This document shows, piece by piece, positions 16,226 to 32,723 of a stretch of 64,000 nt of DNA (positions are counted from its first letter, which is position 1; each line of letters begins with the position of its first letter). Location of the stretch: NCBI GenBank assembly GCA_905215065.1, contig CAJMOF010000011.1, forward strand, positions 1-64,000, given 5' to 3'. The notes beneath the pieces were generated by a model, which saw only the letters and a list, made by a program, of their open reading frames with translations, was not told the origin of the DNA and searched no databases. The stretch is from an uncultured bacterium. GTDB taxonomy: Bacteria; Actinomycetota; Coriobacteriia; Coriobacteriales; Coriobacteriaceae. The position numbers were made by a program, and so were the translations under genes.

Positions 16226-17422
16226 ATGACTCAGGCAAGGCAAGACGGCATCACGCTCAGGCAGTGGCTCCCGCTTATCGGGCTCGCCTGTTGCGCGTTC
16301 GTATTCAACACGTCGGAATTCATGCCCATTGGCCTTCTGACTGATATTGCCGCATCGTTCTCGCTCACCGAGGCCCAGGCAGGCATCATGATCTCGGTCT
16401 ATGCTTGGGGCGTCATGCTGCTGTCGCTGCCGCTCATGGTGTTTGCCTCACGTTTTGAGTTCAAACGGATGCTGTTGGGCGTGCTTGCCGTGTTTTCGCT
16501 GGGCCAGTTCCTGTCCGCCGTGGCACCCACCTATCCTATTTTGGTCTGCGCGCGCCTGGTGGTCGCCTGCGCGCATGCCGTGTTCTGGTCGGTCGCCTCG
16601 ATTATGGCCTCGCGCCTGGTCGATACCCGCCACGGGGCGCTCGCCATCAGCATGATTGCCACGGGCTCGTCCATCGCGCAGATCTTTGGCCTGCCGATCG
16701 GCCGCGCCATCGGGCTGGCCGTGGGCTGGCGCATGACATTCGCCGTGGTCGGGGCCCTCTCAGCTGCCGCGGTCGTCTACCAGGCCGCGGTGTTCCCGGC
16801 CATGCCGGTGGGCGAGCGCTTTACCGTTAAGCAGCTGCCCGAGCTGCTCAAGAACCCGTTCCTCATCGCGCTTTATGCGGTCACGGTGTTCATGGCAACT
16901 GGCTATTATGCGGGTTACAGCTATATCGAGCCGTTCCTGGCACAGGTCGCGCACGTCGACGCAAGCGCTATTACCATGACGCTGACGGCGTTTGGCTGCT
17001 CCGGTCTGCTCGGAAGCTGGCTGTTTGGCCGCCTGTTCGATGGGCATCGCTTCCCGTTCTTGGCTATCACGCTCTCCGGCGTGCCGGTGGCTCTGCTGCT
17101 CATGGGTCCGGTCGCATCGTCGCTCGTAGCAGTGCTTGCCATCTGCGCGCTATGGGGCTGCTGCTCCACGGCCTTTAACGTGGCGTTTCAGGCCGAGCTC
17201 ATCAAGTACACGCCGGCAGACTCGTCGGCCGTCGCCATGTCGATCTTCTCGGGCCTGTTCAACCTCGGTATCGGCACGGGCACCGCAATCGGTGGCGCCG
17301 TGGTTTCGGGTCCCGGTATCGCTTGGATTGGCTTCGCGGGCGGGGTGATTACCGTCGTGGGCGTCATCCTTGCCATCACCGTACTGTTCCCAGCCATTCG
17401 CCGCGCCAAGCTCGTTGCCTAA
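16226..17422 (+). CDS. MFS transporter, sugar-efflux (SotB/YdhP-like) type
   Basis: 398 residues with twelve predicted membrane spans. The N-terminal NTSEFMPIGLLTDIAASF is the hallmark of the SotB/YdhP/AraJ drug:H+ antiporter-1 group, which exports sugars or drugs by proton antiport. ATG at 16226 follows GGAGAGG; the frame open upstream to 16136 has no ribosome site. Monocistronic, bounded by hairpins on both sides. Substrate unknown. Confidence 0.9.
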   Translation: MTQARQDGITLRQWLPLIGLACCAFVFNTSEFMPIGLLTDIAASFSLTEAQAGIMISVYAWGVMLLSLPLMVFASRFEFKRMLLGVLAVFSLGQFLSAVAPTYPILVCARLVVACAHAVFWSVASIMASRLVDTRHGALAISMIATGSSIAQIFGLPIGRAIGLAVGWRMTFAVVGALSAAAVVYQAAVFPAMPVGERFTVKQLPELLKNPFLIALYAVTVFMATGYYAGYSYIEPFLAQVAHVDASAITMTLTAFGCSGLLGSWLFGRLFDGHRFPFLAITLSGVPVALLLMGPVASSLVAVLAICALWGCCSTAFNVAFQAELIKYTPADSSAVAMSIFSGLFNLGIGTGTAIGGAVVSGPGIAWIGFAGGVITVVGVILAITVLFPAIRRAKLVA

Positions 17423-17437
17423 TCACGTTCCCTCATC

Positions 17438-17504
17438 AGTTGCGGTGAAATAGTTCCTGTTTAAGGCCCCTGAAGGCCCAAGCAGGAACTATTCCACCGC
17501 AACT
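17438..17504. repeat. 22-bp-stem inverted repeat after the MFS gene
   Basis: Arm 17438-17459 (AGTTGCGGTGAAATAGTTCC and two more bases) and arm 17483-17504 are complementary except at one position. The 23-base loop contains a smaller GGCCC repeat. It begins 15 bases after the stop codon and is followed by TTATTTT. It may be a bidirectional terminator or a dispersed repeat; it differs in sequence from the other palindrome families here. Confidence 0.8.
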
Positions 17505-17575
17505 TATTTTGGGGGAGAGGATACAAGCTGGGCATACAATGGATGTCGTTGTGTTGAGCTTACCGGGAGGTTGCT

Positions 17576-18952
17576 ATGTGGGCATACGAGACGACGTTCT
17601 ATCAGATCTATCCGCTGGGCTTTTGCGGGGCTCTGCGCGAAAACGCCGCGCCCGTTGCCGAGGATGAGCTCGCTCAGGCTGCCAACGCCGCGCCCAATCC
17701 CGATGCACCCATCATGAAGATCGCCCAATGGGCTGACTACCTGCAAGAACTCGGCGTTGGCGCTGTGCTCATCAACCCGCCGCTCGAATCCGACAGCCAC
17801 GGCTACGATACGCGCAGCCTGCGCCATGTCGACCGCCGCCTGGGCGGGGATGCCGATTTTGCCGCCGTATGCGAGACGCTGCACGCCCATGGCATCCGTG
17901 TGGTGCTCGATGCGGTCTTCAACCACGTCGGCCGCGGCTTCTGGGCCTTCCGTGATGTGCAGGAGCGTAAGTGGGACTCGCCGTACAAGGACTGGTTCCA
18001 CATTAGCTTTGACGGCGACTCCTGCTATGGCGACGGCTTTTGGTACGAGGGTTGGGAAGGCCATTTTGAACTTGTGAAGCTCAACCTGCAAAATCCCGCT
18101 GTGGTCGATTACCTGCTCGAGTCCGTGCGCCGTTGGGCTGACGTGTTTGGCGTCGACGGCCTGCGCCTGGACGTTGCCTATATGCTCGACCGCGACTTCA
18201 TGCGTCGTCTGCATACCTTTACCCGCGAGCTCAAGCCCGATTTTGTGCTGATCGGCGAGACGCTCCACGGCGACTACAACCAGATCGTCAACGACGAGAT
18301 GCTTGACTCCTGCACCAACTACGAGTGCTACAAGGGCCTGTACTCCAGCTTTAACTCGGTCAACATGTTCGAGATTGCCCATTCGCTGCATCGCCAGTTT
18401 GGCGGCGATCCGTGGTGCATCTACCGCGGCAAACACCTGCTGTCGTTTGTCGACAACCACGACGTGCCGCGCCTGGCGAGCATCCTCACCGACAAGTCGT
18501 GCCTGCGTCCCGCTTATGGCATGCTCTTTGGCATGCCGGGCATTCCGTGCGTCTACTATGGCAGCGAGTGGGGGATTCCTGGCGAAAAGGGCGGCCCCGA
18601 TGGTGACTGGGCGCTGCGACCTGCGCTCGATGAGCCTGCGCCCAACGAGCTGACGGCCTTCATCAAGCAGCTCGCGCACCTGCGCTCGGCAGACGACGCG
18701 GCGGCCCGTGCCCTCAACTATGGTGCCTATCGCAACGTGGTGATCCAGAACAAGCAGCTACTGTTCGAGCGCGCCTGCGACGACGCGACGGTGCTCGTGG
18801 CGGTCAATGCCGTGAACGAGCCCTATACCTTTGGAGCCGGCGAGCTCAACGGCTCCTTTGCCGACCTACTTGCCGACGGCGCGCCCACAGTCGAGCTAAC
18901 GGGTGCCCTTGAGCTTGCACCCTACGAGGTGCGCTATCTGTTGAGGGCCTAG
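17576..18952 (+). CDS. Alpha-amylase family glycoside hydrolase (GH13)
   Basis: 458 residues. The four GH13 regions are present: DAVFNH (112-117), GLRLDVAY with nucleophile D199, GETLHG with acid/base E228, and FVDNHD with D296. There is a C-terminal beta domain and no signal peptide, so it works on imported alpha-glucans or maltodextrins in the cytoplasm. The barrel starts at once with YETTFYQIYPLGF, resembling cyclomaltodextrinase or amylosucrase-like subfamilies; specificity cannot be fixed. The glycosylase gene follows after only 3 bases. Confidence 0.92.
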   Translation: MWAYETTFYQIYPLGFCGALRENAAPVAEDELAQAANAAPNPDAPIMKIAQWADYLQELGVGAVLINPPLESDSHGYDTRSLRHVDRRLGGDADFAAVCETLHAHGIRVVLDAVFNHVGRGFWAFRDVQERKWDSPYKDWFHISFDGDSCYGDGFWYEGWEGHFELVKLNLQNPAVVDYLLESVRRWADVFGVDGLRLDVAYMLDRDFMRRLHTFTRELKPDFVLIGETLHGDYNQIVNDEMLDSCTNYECYKGLYSSFNSVNMFEIAHSLHRQFGGDPWCIYRGKHLLSFVDNHDVPRLASILTDKSCLRPAYGMLFGMPGIPCVYYGSEWGIPGEKGGPDGDWALRPALDEPAPNELTAFIKQLAHLRSADDAAARALNYGAYRNVVIQNKQLLFERACDDATVLVAVNAVNEPYTFGAGELNGSFADLLADGAPTVELTGALELAPYEVRYLLRA

Positions 18953-18955
18953 GCC

Positions 18956-19519
18956 ATGGCTGCGTCCGATGAGGGCTATCAACATATTGAGCATGGGTTT
19001 GAGCCCGTGTTCGACCAGCACTCGCGCGTTTTGGTGCTCGGATCGTTTCCCTCGGTGCTTTCGCGCGCCAACGCCTTTTATTACGGCAACCCTCAGAATC
19101 GCTTTTGGCGTGTGATGGCCGCGTGCCTCGGTGTGCCCGTGCCGCCCAACGAGGGAGACTCTTTGGCGAGCGGCGAGCCCGCGACGCTCGACGCCTCGGT
19201 TGCTGCCAAGCGGGCTATGCTGCTCAACGGCGGCGTGGCCCTGTGGGACGTGATCGAGAGCTGTGACATCAAGGGCTCAAGCGATGCGAGCATCAAAAAC
19301 GTCGTTCCGGCGCATGTCGAGCGCATTACCGATGTCACGCCGATTGAGGTCGTTATCTGCAACGGCGGCGCGGCCGGGCGGCTCTACAAACGCTATCTAC
19401 AAGAGCGGACGGGGCTACCCGCCATCGTGCTGCCGTCGACGAGTCCTGCCAACGCGGCGTGGCGTTTGGAGCGGCTTGTCGAGCGTTGGAGTGAAGCCGT
19501 TGACTGGGCTGTTATTTAA
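18956..19519 (+). CDS. DNA-deoxyinosine glycosylase (uracil-DNA glycosylase superfamily)
   Basis: 187 residues. Family-6-type motif A GSFPSVLS near residue 30 and the following NPQNRFW are diagnostic, and the C-terminal PSTSPAN is the motif-2 loop. These enzymes remove hypoxanthine or related deaminated bases in base-excision repair. It is transcribed with the amylase gene (3-base gap). It runs tail to tail with the next gene with a single base between the two stops, leaving no room for a terminator. Confidence 0.85.
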   Translation: MAASDEGYQHIEHGFEPVFDQHSRVLVLGSFPSVLSRANAFYYGNPQNRFWRVMAACLGVPVPPNEGDSLASGEPATLDASVAAKRAMLLNGGVALWDVIESCDIKGSSDASIKNVVPAHVERITDVTPIEVVICNGGAAGRLYKRYLQERTGLPAIVLPSTSPANAAWRLERLVERWSEAVDWAVI

Positions 19520-19520
19520 T

Positions 19521-20192
19521 TTAGATTTTTGTTTGAGCGTGGGCGCCCAGACGTTTCAGAACGCCTCGCCAGATCGGCGCGGGCACGGCTGGCTCGGTGC
19601 AAATCATGCCGTCGGCGTCGACGTCCTCGGCATTACCACCACCAAGTCGCTGCGCATGCTCAACCGAACAGCCCATACGAACGGCGCCTACGAGCTTGTC
19701 CATCGCTTCCGAAAACGGTCGCCGCAAGAGTCCCATGCGCGGTGAGTGACGAAGCGCCGCGAAGCCGCTGCCGGTACAGACGACAACGCCGCCGCACCAT
19801 GACAGCCCACGAAGGTCGCACGTCGCTCGCAGACGCACGACGAGCCCGTGTGCTCGCTCGAGGCCGCCGACGTCGGCCTGGACAACAACATAGGCACGCG
19901 TCCCTGCGCCGCCAAAGCGGTCGAGCATCTGCTTAATGGGCGCCATCGCTTCATCATTGGGTGCATCTTCAATGGCGAACACAATGCCATCGGCGGCACC
20001 GGCAACGCTGCCGGAATCATCCGCCTCCAAAACGACCGGGTGGGGGAGCACAGTGCCGGAAAGCTGTGCATAGGCGGCGATGGCATCCTGCAGGTCCCAG
20101 AGCAAAAACTCAAGATCGGCGCTCTCGGAAATACTGACAAACGCGATGTTATGCAGTGTTTTTGGTACATCGCCGCGTGCGGTCGTCTCCAT
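19521..20192 (-). CDS. Hypothetical protein, flavodoxin/FMN-reductase-like shape
   Basis: 223 residues, ATG at 20192 after GGAAAGGAGG. The alternating hydrophobic strands (IAFVSISES, GIVFAIED, AYVVVQADVGG, CGGVVVCTGSGF) and the glycine-rich turn suggest a Rossmann-like flavodoxin fold. I cannot see a convincing FMN-binding signature. No membrane segments. It may be a degenerate oxidoreductase; no function is assigned. Its 3' end abuts the glycosylase gene. Confidence 0.6.
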   Translation of the reverse strand: METTARGDVPKTLHNIAFVSISESADLEFLLWDLQDAIAAYAQLSGTVLPHPVVLEADDSGSVAGAADGIVFAIEDAPNDEAMAPIKQMLDRFGGAGTRAYVVVQADVGGLERAHGLVVRLRATCDLRGLSWCGGVVVCTGSGFAALRHSPRMGLLRRPFSEAMDKLVGAVRMGCSVEHAQRLGGGNAEDVDADGMICTEPAVPAPIWRGVLKRLGAHAQTKI

Positions 20193-20285
20193 GCCGCCTC
20201 CTTTCCGGTCGGTTTCCGTTTAGGTTACACCGTATGACGGCGCTCCGCCGCGCTATCCTAGTGCAACCCTCACGAAAGGAATGCC

Positions 20286-21422
20286 ATGCGTCTGCCCATG
20301 AATACCTCGCTTGCCACGCTCAAGCCCTCCGGCATCCGTCGGATTAACGCACTCGCCGCGCAGCATCCGGGATGCATTGCGCTTGCGCTCGGTGAGCCCG
20401 ATTTTCCCACGCCCGATGTGGTTAGCGCCGAGGTGACTGCTTCGTTGGACCGCGGCGACACGCACTATCCGCCCAACAACGGCCGCCCCGCCCTGCGCGA
20501 GGCACTGTCCGAATATATGGGTGACGCGGGTCTGGCGTTTTCCGCCGATGAGGTCATCCTGACCGACGGCGCGACCGAGGCCCTGTCGGCAACATTTATG
20601 GCTATGCTCAACCCCGGCGACGAGGTCATTATCCCCACGCCTGCCTTTGGCCTGTACGAGAGCATCGTCGTGGCCAACCACGCCAAGGCGGTCTTCTTGG
20701 ATACGGAGCCTGCGCAATTCCAGATTGACGAGGATGCGCTTCGCGCCTGTGTGACCCCGGCGACCAAGGCCGTCGTTATCTGCTCGCCCAACAATCCCAC
20801 GGGCTGCATTCTCAACGCGGCATCGCTCGACGTCGTGGCGCGCGTGGCAGAGCAGGCGGGCATCTACGTAGTCTGCGACGACGTATACAACCGTCTGGTC
20901 TATGTGGATGGCTACGAGCGCTTTGCCCAGCGCCATCCGGAGCTGCGCGACCAGACGGTGGTCATCGAGAGCTTCTCCAAGCCCTGGGCCATGACCGGCT
21001 GGCGCTTGGGCTGGCTCGCAGCGGCAGCCCCCGTCATCGCCGAGATCGCAAAGGCTCACCAATACTTAGTATCGAGTGCTGTCTCCTTCGAAATGGACGC
21101 CGCAGCCCGAGCCCTGACCGTCGACCCAACCCCCATGCTCAAAGTCTACCGAGCCCGCCGCGAACGCGTACTCGCAGCCTTAAACGCCATGGGCCTCGAC
21201 GTAGTAGAGCCCGCAGGAGCCTTCTACACTTTCCCGAGCATCAAAAAGTTCGGCCTAACCAGCGAAGACTTCTGCATCAAAGCCATCGAAGAGGCAAACG
21301 TAGCCCTAGTCCCGGGCGACTGCTTCGGCACCGAAGGCCACGTCCGCCTCAGCTATTGCGTTTCCGATAAAGACCTGGACGAAGGCCTCCGCCGCCTGTC
21401 CACCTTCCTTTCAACCTTGTAG
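20286..21422 (+). CDS. Class I pyridoxal-phosphate aminotransferase
   Basis: 378 residues. Fold-type I aminotransferase with NNPTG (about residue 165), DDVY (about 199) and the PLP lysine in SFSKPWAMTGWRLGW. It is similar in layout to aspartate or aromatic aminotransferases (AspB/PatA type). ATG at 20286 after GAAAGG. The sequence from about 21060 to the stop is strikingly A/C-rich (27 C against 12 G in 21121-21180), whereas 20521-20580 has 23 G and 18 C. The protein reads through intact, so the change is in codon choice, not function. A long inverted repeat follows. Confidence 0.92.
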   Translation: MRLPMNTSLATLKPSGIRRINALAAQHPGCIALALGEPDFPTPDVVSAEVTASLDRGDTHYPPNNGRPALREALSEYMGDAGLAFSADEVILTDGATEALSATFMAMLNPGDEVIIPTPAFGLYESIVVANHAKAVFLDTEPAQFQIDEDALRACVTPATKAVVICSPNNPTGCILNAASLDVVARVAEQAGIYVVCDDVYNRLVYVDGYERFAQRHPELRDQTVVIESFSKPWAMTGWRLGWLAAAAPVIAEIAKAHQYLVSSAVSFEMDAAARALTVDPTPMLKVYRARRERVLAALNAMGLDVVEPAGAFYTFPSIKKFGLTSEDFCIKAIEEANVALVPGDCFGTEGHVRLSYCVSDKDLDEGLRRLSTFLSTL

Positions 21423-21481
21423 CCATCAGGGACGCAACATATCAGCCCACCGACTTAAGGCTTATGAGTGGGGGCGCCGGC

Positions 21482-21685
21482 CAACGGGAAACCGGGCTGC
21501 CCCAAAGTCACCGCAGGCCGCGCCGCCGAAGGCCAGGCGCAAGGTTTTCGTAGATTCCGCACGAGCCGAAGAGCACTTAATGTGCTCTTCGTGCGAGCCC
21601 AGGACCTGACCGAGCGAAAACCTTGCGCCTGGCCTTCGGCGGCGCGGCCGGATGGTGGAATTGTGTGCAGCCCGGTTTCCCGTTG
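21482..21685. repeat. Long inverted-repeat element 1 (variable arms, conserved core)
   Basis: Inner arms 21516-21550 and 21615-21649 are a perfect 35-bp inverted repeat; outer arms 21482-21500 and 21667-21685 add 19 perfect pairs, separated by an unpaired interior. In the centre a hairpin of GAAGAGCAC, loop TTAAT, GTGCTCTTC lies between TTCCGCACGA and AGGAC. The same core with other arms recurs at 51454-51618. No open reading frame is credible. It may be a structured RNA, an insulator/terminator or a mobile foldback; the identity is unknown. Confidence 0.9.
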
Positions 21686-21711
21686 ACCGACGCCGGGGTC
21701 CCCGCCATAAT
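21683..21711 (+). promoter_or_regulatory. Promoter of rplJL
   Basis: TTGACC at 21683-21688 and CATAAT at 21706-21711 are 17 bases apart. The -35 overlaps the last three bases of the inverted-repeat arm. The start would be near 21719, just ahead of the leader. Confidence 0.65.
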
Positions 21712-21734
21712 ACTTTCGGTTCACGCACGAATCC

Positions 21735-21866
21735 GCTGCCAGAGACAGCCGGTGCAAACGGGCATCGCCCGCGAGCTTAATGGGATATCCCGCCAGCCGA
21801 GGTGGTCGAGTAGATATGTCTTCTCGCCCCCGTCGCTCATGCAGCGCGGGGGCTTTCTTTTTGGAC
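21735..21866 (+). promoter_or_regulatory. Ribosomal protein L10 leader with attenuator
   Basis: The transcript ahead of rplJ has the look of the L10 leader: the region around GCTTAATGGGATATCCCGCC (21774-21793) and the kink-turn-like purines, then a strong hairpin at 21826-21856 followed by TTTCTTTTT. L10(L12)4 binding to this leader is the known autoregulation of rplJL. The assignment rests on position and general pattern; a covariance-model search would settle it. Confidence 0.7.
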
Positions 21867-21927
21867 ATGCCCCCGTCACGTCCTTGTGGCGGACCGTGCC
21901 CGGAAAGAATTCGAGGAGGTGTAATTC

Positions 21928-22449
21928 ATGCCCCAGCAGTACAAAATCGACAAGGTTGCAGAGATCGAGTCCCGTATCGCCGAGAACGCCGGTCTGTTCG
22001 TCGTCAACTACAACGGTCTGACGGTTAAGCAGGCTCAGGAGCTGCGTCATCAGCTTCGCGAGTGCGGCGCCGAGATGAAGGTCTACAAGAACAACCTGGT
22101 CAAGATCGCTCTCAAGAACCAGGAGCAGCCTGAGATCGACGATATCCTCGCCGGCCCCGTCGCTTATGTGTTCTACGAGACCGAGCCGGTCGAGGCCGCT
22201 AAGGCCCTTAAGGACTTCTCCGCTAAGTCCAAGGGCGTCCTTGAGATCAAGGGCGGTATCTCCGACGGCAAGGCCGTTTCCGCCGATGATGTTAAGGCTA
22301 TCGCCGAGCTGCCCACCAAGGATCAGCTTCTCGGCCAGATCGCCGGTCTCATCTCCGGTTTCGCTCGCGACATCGCTGTCTGCGTCAACGGCGTTTCCTC
22401 TGGTCTCGCTCGTTCGATCCAGCAGGTCTCCGAGCAGAAGGCAGCCTAG
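21928..22449 (+). CDS. rplJ: 50S ribosomal protein L10
   Basis: 173 residues. An N-terminal rRNA-binding domain (QAQELRHQLRECGAEMKVYKNNL) and a C-terminal helix that docks L7/L12 dimers (SGFARDIAVCVNGVSSGLARSIQQV). It builds the stalk base that recruits translation factors. ATG at 21928 after GGAGG. First gene of rplJL, likely autoregulated through the leader upstream. rplK and rplA, often adjacent, are not in this window. Confidence 0.97.
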   Translation: MPQQYKIDKVAEIESRIAENAGLFVVNYNGLTVKQAQELRHQLRECGAEMKVYKNNLVKIALKNQEQPEIDDILAGPVAYVFYETEPVEAAKALKDFSAKSKGVLEIKGGISDGKAVSADDVKAIAELPTKDQLLGQIAGLISGFARDIAVCVNGVSSGLARSIQQVSEQKAA

Positions 22450-22551
22450 TTGCTGTTTTCACCCGCGGCGGCAACGCCGCACCCCTGGCGCATTCGCGCC
22501 GTGTTTTAACTGATCTCCGTGCATCCGCACGGAAACCGAAAGGACTTAGAA

Positions 22552-22929
22552 ATGGCTAAGCTTACCACCGATGAGATCATCGATGCTCTTAAGGAAATGA
22601 CCCTTCTCGAGGCTTCCGAGCTCGTTAAGGCTATCGAGGACACCTTCGGCGTTTCCGCCGCTGCTCCTGCTGCTGTTGTCGCCGCTCCCGCTGCTGGCGC
22701 TGCTGAGGCCGAGGAGAAGACCGAGTTTGACGTCGTGCTCGAGGGCTTCGGCGACAACAAGATCCAGGTCATCAAGGCCGTCCGTGAGCTCACCAACCTT
22801 GGCCTGAAGGAGGCCAAGGAGGTCGTCGAGGGCGCTCCCAAGGCTGTTCTCGAGGGTGCCAAGAAGGAGGACGCCGAGGCTGCCAAGGAGAAGCTCGAGG
22901 CTGCTGGCGCTGCTGTCACCCTCAAGTAA
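22552..22929 (+). CDS. rplL: 50S ribosomal protein L7/L12
   Basis: 125 residues. N-terminal dimerisation helices, an Ala/Pro hinge (SAAAPAAVVAAPAAG) and the conserved C-terminal domain with KIQVIKAVRELTNLGLKEAK. It is the flexible stalk that stimulates GTPase factors. ATG at 22552 after AAAGGA. It follows rplJ after 102 bases and ends the unit with a strong terminator. Confidence 0.98.
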   Translation: MAKLTTDEIIDALKEMTLLEASELVKAIEDTFGVSAAAPAAVVAAPAAGAAEAEEKTEFDVVLEGFGDNKIQVIKAVRELTNLGLKEAKEVVEGAPKAVLEGAKKEDAEAAKEKLEAAGAAVTLK

Positions 22930-22956
22930 TCAGGCTTTCTCGCCAGATTCCTTTGC

Positions 22957-22991
22957 AGACGGGGTTCGCATTGCGAGCCCCGTCTTTTTTG
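22957..22991 (+). terminator. Rho-independent terminator of rplJL
   Basis: AGACGGGGTTCGC pairs with GCGAGCCCCGTCT, followed by six T. Confidence 0.9.
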
Positions 22992-23119
22992 TTTTTCGGT
23001 CCCTCGGCATCGGTTGCTCAATCTGCCATGTTCTGTGATTTGCGTCGTATCGGGTGCCCTGCCGTTGGGCAATAAAATTGCACCATTCGAGCAATAATTT
23101 GCGTTGACCTGCTGAAGAA

Positions 23120-23147
23120 TTGTCTCTGCCTTGTAGCGACATATAGT
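23120..23147 (+). promoter_or_regulatory. Candidate promoter of galU
   Basis: TTGTCT at 23120 and TATAGT at 23142 with a 16-base spacer, about 95 bases before galU. The rest of 22992-23243 holds no gene. Confidence 0.45.
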
Positions 23148-23243
23148 TCCAGCGGTAAGATGCTTGGGTATCGCAATTTGGTCTGCGGCTGTGTGCCGCA
23201 CGCATGGGGCGCTTTTGCGCCTGCGAAAGGATCTTTGAATAAC

Positions 23244-24152
23244 ATGAAGGCAATCATCCCCGCCGCCGGTCTTGGCACGCGTTTTCTGCCTGGTACCAAG
23301 TGCACGCCCAAAGAGATGCTGCCGGTGCTCGACAAGCCGGTCATCCAGTATGTCGTCGAGGAGGCCCTCGACCCCGAGGAGGTCGATGATGCCATCATCG
23401 TTACTTCTCCCGGTAAGCCCGAGCTACTGAACTACTTCCAGCCTGATCGCTCGCTCGAGAACCTGCTGCGCGAGCGCGGCAAGAACGCCTATGCCGATGC
23501 TGTCGCCCACGCTGGCGGTATGCCGGTCGACTTCCGTTATCAGTACGAGCCCAAGGGCCTCGGCCATGCTATTCGCTCTGCTGCCGACGCCGTGGCAGGG
23601 GAGAACTTCCTGGTTCTTCTGGGCGACTACGTTGTACCTAACCGCGACATCTGCGACAAGATGCTCGCCGTTTCCAAGGAGCACGGTGGCGCTTCGGTTA
23701 TCGCCGTCGCTGCTTGCTCGCCCGAGGAAGTCAGCCGCTACGGTGTTATCGCCGGCGAGCGCGTCGGTTCGCTCGAGGGCGCCGAGGACGTTGCCGATGC
23801 CGAGCCGGGCGCTGTCTGGCGTATCGGCGGTCTGGTTGAGAAGCCCGCTCCCGAGGCTGCTCCGTCCAACCTGTACATCGTCGGTCGCTACCTGCTGAGC
23901 CCGCTGGTCATGGACTTGCTGGCAGATCAGGAGGCCGGCAAGGGCGGCGAGATCCAGCTCACCGACGCCATGGCCCGTTCGCTCGACCGCGAGGCCATGT
24001 ACGCCGTCGTCATCGACCCGCTGTCGGGCTACGACACTGGCACTCCCTCTGGTTGGATGGCCACTAACGCCCTCATGGCTGCAAACGACCCCCGCTTTGC
24101 CGATGCCTTCTGGGACGCCATCGACGAGCGCGGCGGATTGATGCGCAAGTAA
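23244..24152 (+). CDS. galU: UTP-glucose-1-phosphate uridylyltransferase
   Basis: 302 residues. The nucleotide-binding motif GLGTRFLPGTKCTPKEMLPV near the N-terminus and VEKP further on identify GalU. It makes UDP-glucose from UTP and glucose-1-phosphate for cell-envelope glycans and galactose use. ATG at 23244; the in-frame extension to 23160 has no ribosome site. Single gene with a terminator. Confidence 0.95.
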   Translation: MKAIIPAAGLGTRFLPGTKCTPKEMLPVLDKPVIQYVVEEALDPEEVDDAIIVTSPGKPELLNYFQPDRSLENLLRERGKNAYADAVAHAGGMPVDFRYQYEPKGLGHAIRSAADAVAGENFLVLLGDYVVPNRDICDKMLAVSKEHGGASVIAVAACSPEEVSRYGVIAGERVGSLEGAEDVADAEPGAVWRIGGLVEKPAPEAAPSNLYIVGRYLLSPLVMDLLADQEAGKGGEIQLTDAMARSLDREAMYAVVIDPLSGYDTGTPSGWMATNALMAANDPRFADAFWDAIDERGGLMRK

Positions 24153-24172
24153 GCCTTCGGGCACCGACATTT

Positions 24173-24205
24173 ACGGGCGTGGACCTCGGTTCGCGCCCGT
24201 TTTTT
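24173..24205 (+). terminator. Rho-independent terminator of galU
   Basis: ACGGGCGTG and CGCGCCCGT pair, followed by six T. Confidence 0.88.
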
Positions 24206-24338
24206 ATAAGAGCTGCGATTGCTGGCTCTCTGTTCACAGAAAATATATGAACAGATGTTCGATATACATACATCTACCTGCGTGTTTTCTGTCGAAAAAC
24301 TTTGCTACTCCAAAAACTCAATCGCGTCAAGGCTTTTC

Positions 24339-24366
24339 TTGCCCAACGGTCGGTACCTGATAAACT
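24339..24366 (+). promoter_or_regulatory. Promoter of rpoBC
   Basis: TTGCCC at 24339-24344 and TAAACT at 24361-24366, 16 bases apart, about 73 bases before rpoB. The stretch 24206-24338 is AT-rich for this genome and holds no gene. Confidence 0.5.
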
Positions 24367-24439
24367 ATTAGGTTGCGATAACTGGCGAAGCTATGCCTCG
24401 CCAATCCACCGAGCATTTCCGTGAAGGAGGAAAAACCTG

Positions 24440-27931
<3,492 letters not shown>

Positions 27932-27937
27932 TTGACT

Positions 27938-32413
<4,476 letters not shown>

Positions 32414-32489
32414 CTAGTTCCGCCGTTCTAACGAACGGCGGCGACCTCCGTCGCTGCGCGGCCCCCAGAGCTACAATCTGTCATTCAAA

Positions 32490-32527
32490 AGGCAGGGCAT
32501 GACCAGAAGGTCAATGCCCTGCCTTTT
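32490..32527 (+). terminator. Rho-independent terminator of rpoBC
   Basis: AGGCAGGGCAT and ATGCCCTGCCT pair, followed by TTTTT. The remaining 32528-32647 shows no gene. Confidence 0.9.
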
Positions 32528-32647
32528 TCATGCCACCTTGTACGCTCTGGGGGCCGCTCGCTTGCGTATGATCAACCTGTTGCGTTCCGTTGATCCCTTG
32601 CCAAAAAGGGACGGATTAATTTTGGTAGGTTTTCCCTGCTTGAATTT

Positions 32648-32675
32648 GAAACATTCCGTTCGGTCAAAGCGTATC
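32648..32675 (+). promoter_or_regulatory. ECF-type promoter of the sigma/anti-sigma pair
   Basis: GAAAC at 32648-32652 and CGTATC at 32670-32675 are 17 bases apart, the -35/-10 pattern of many ECF promoters. It lies about 50 bases before the sigma gene, suggesting autoregulation. Confidence 0.5.
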
Positions 32676-32723
32676 TATGGTGAGGGCCTCATCGAGAAGC
32701 ATTAACGTCACCGGGAGGTGATT

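Noticed and set aside
21455..21868. Open frames of 70-140 codons inside and around the first inverted repeat
   Set aside because: They arise from the paired arms and would encode mirrored low-complexity peptides; no ribosome site.
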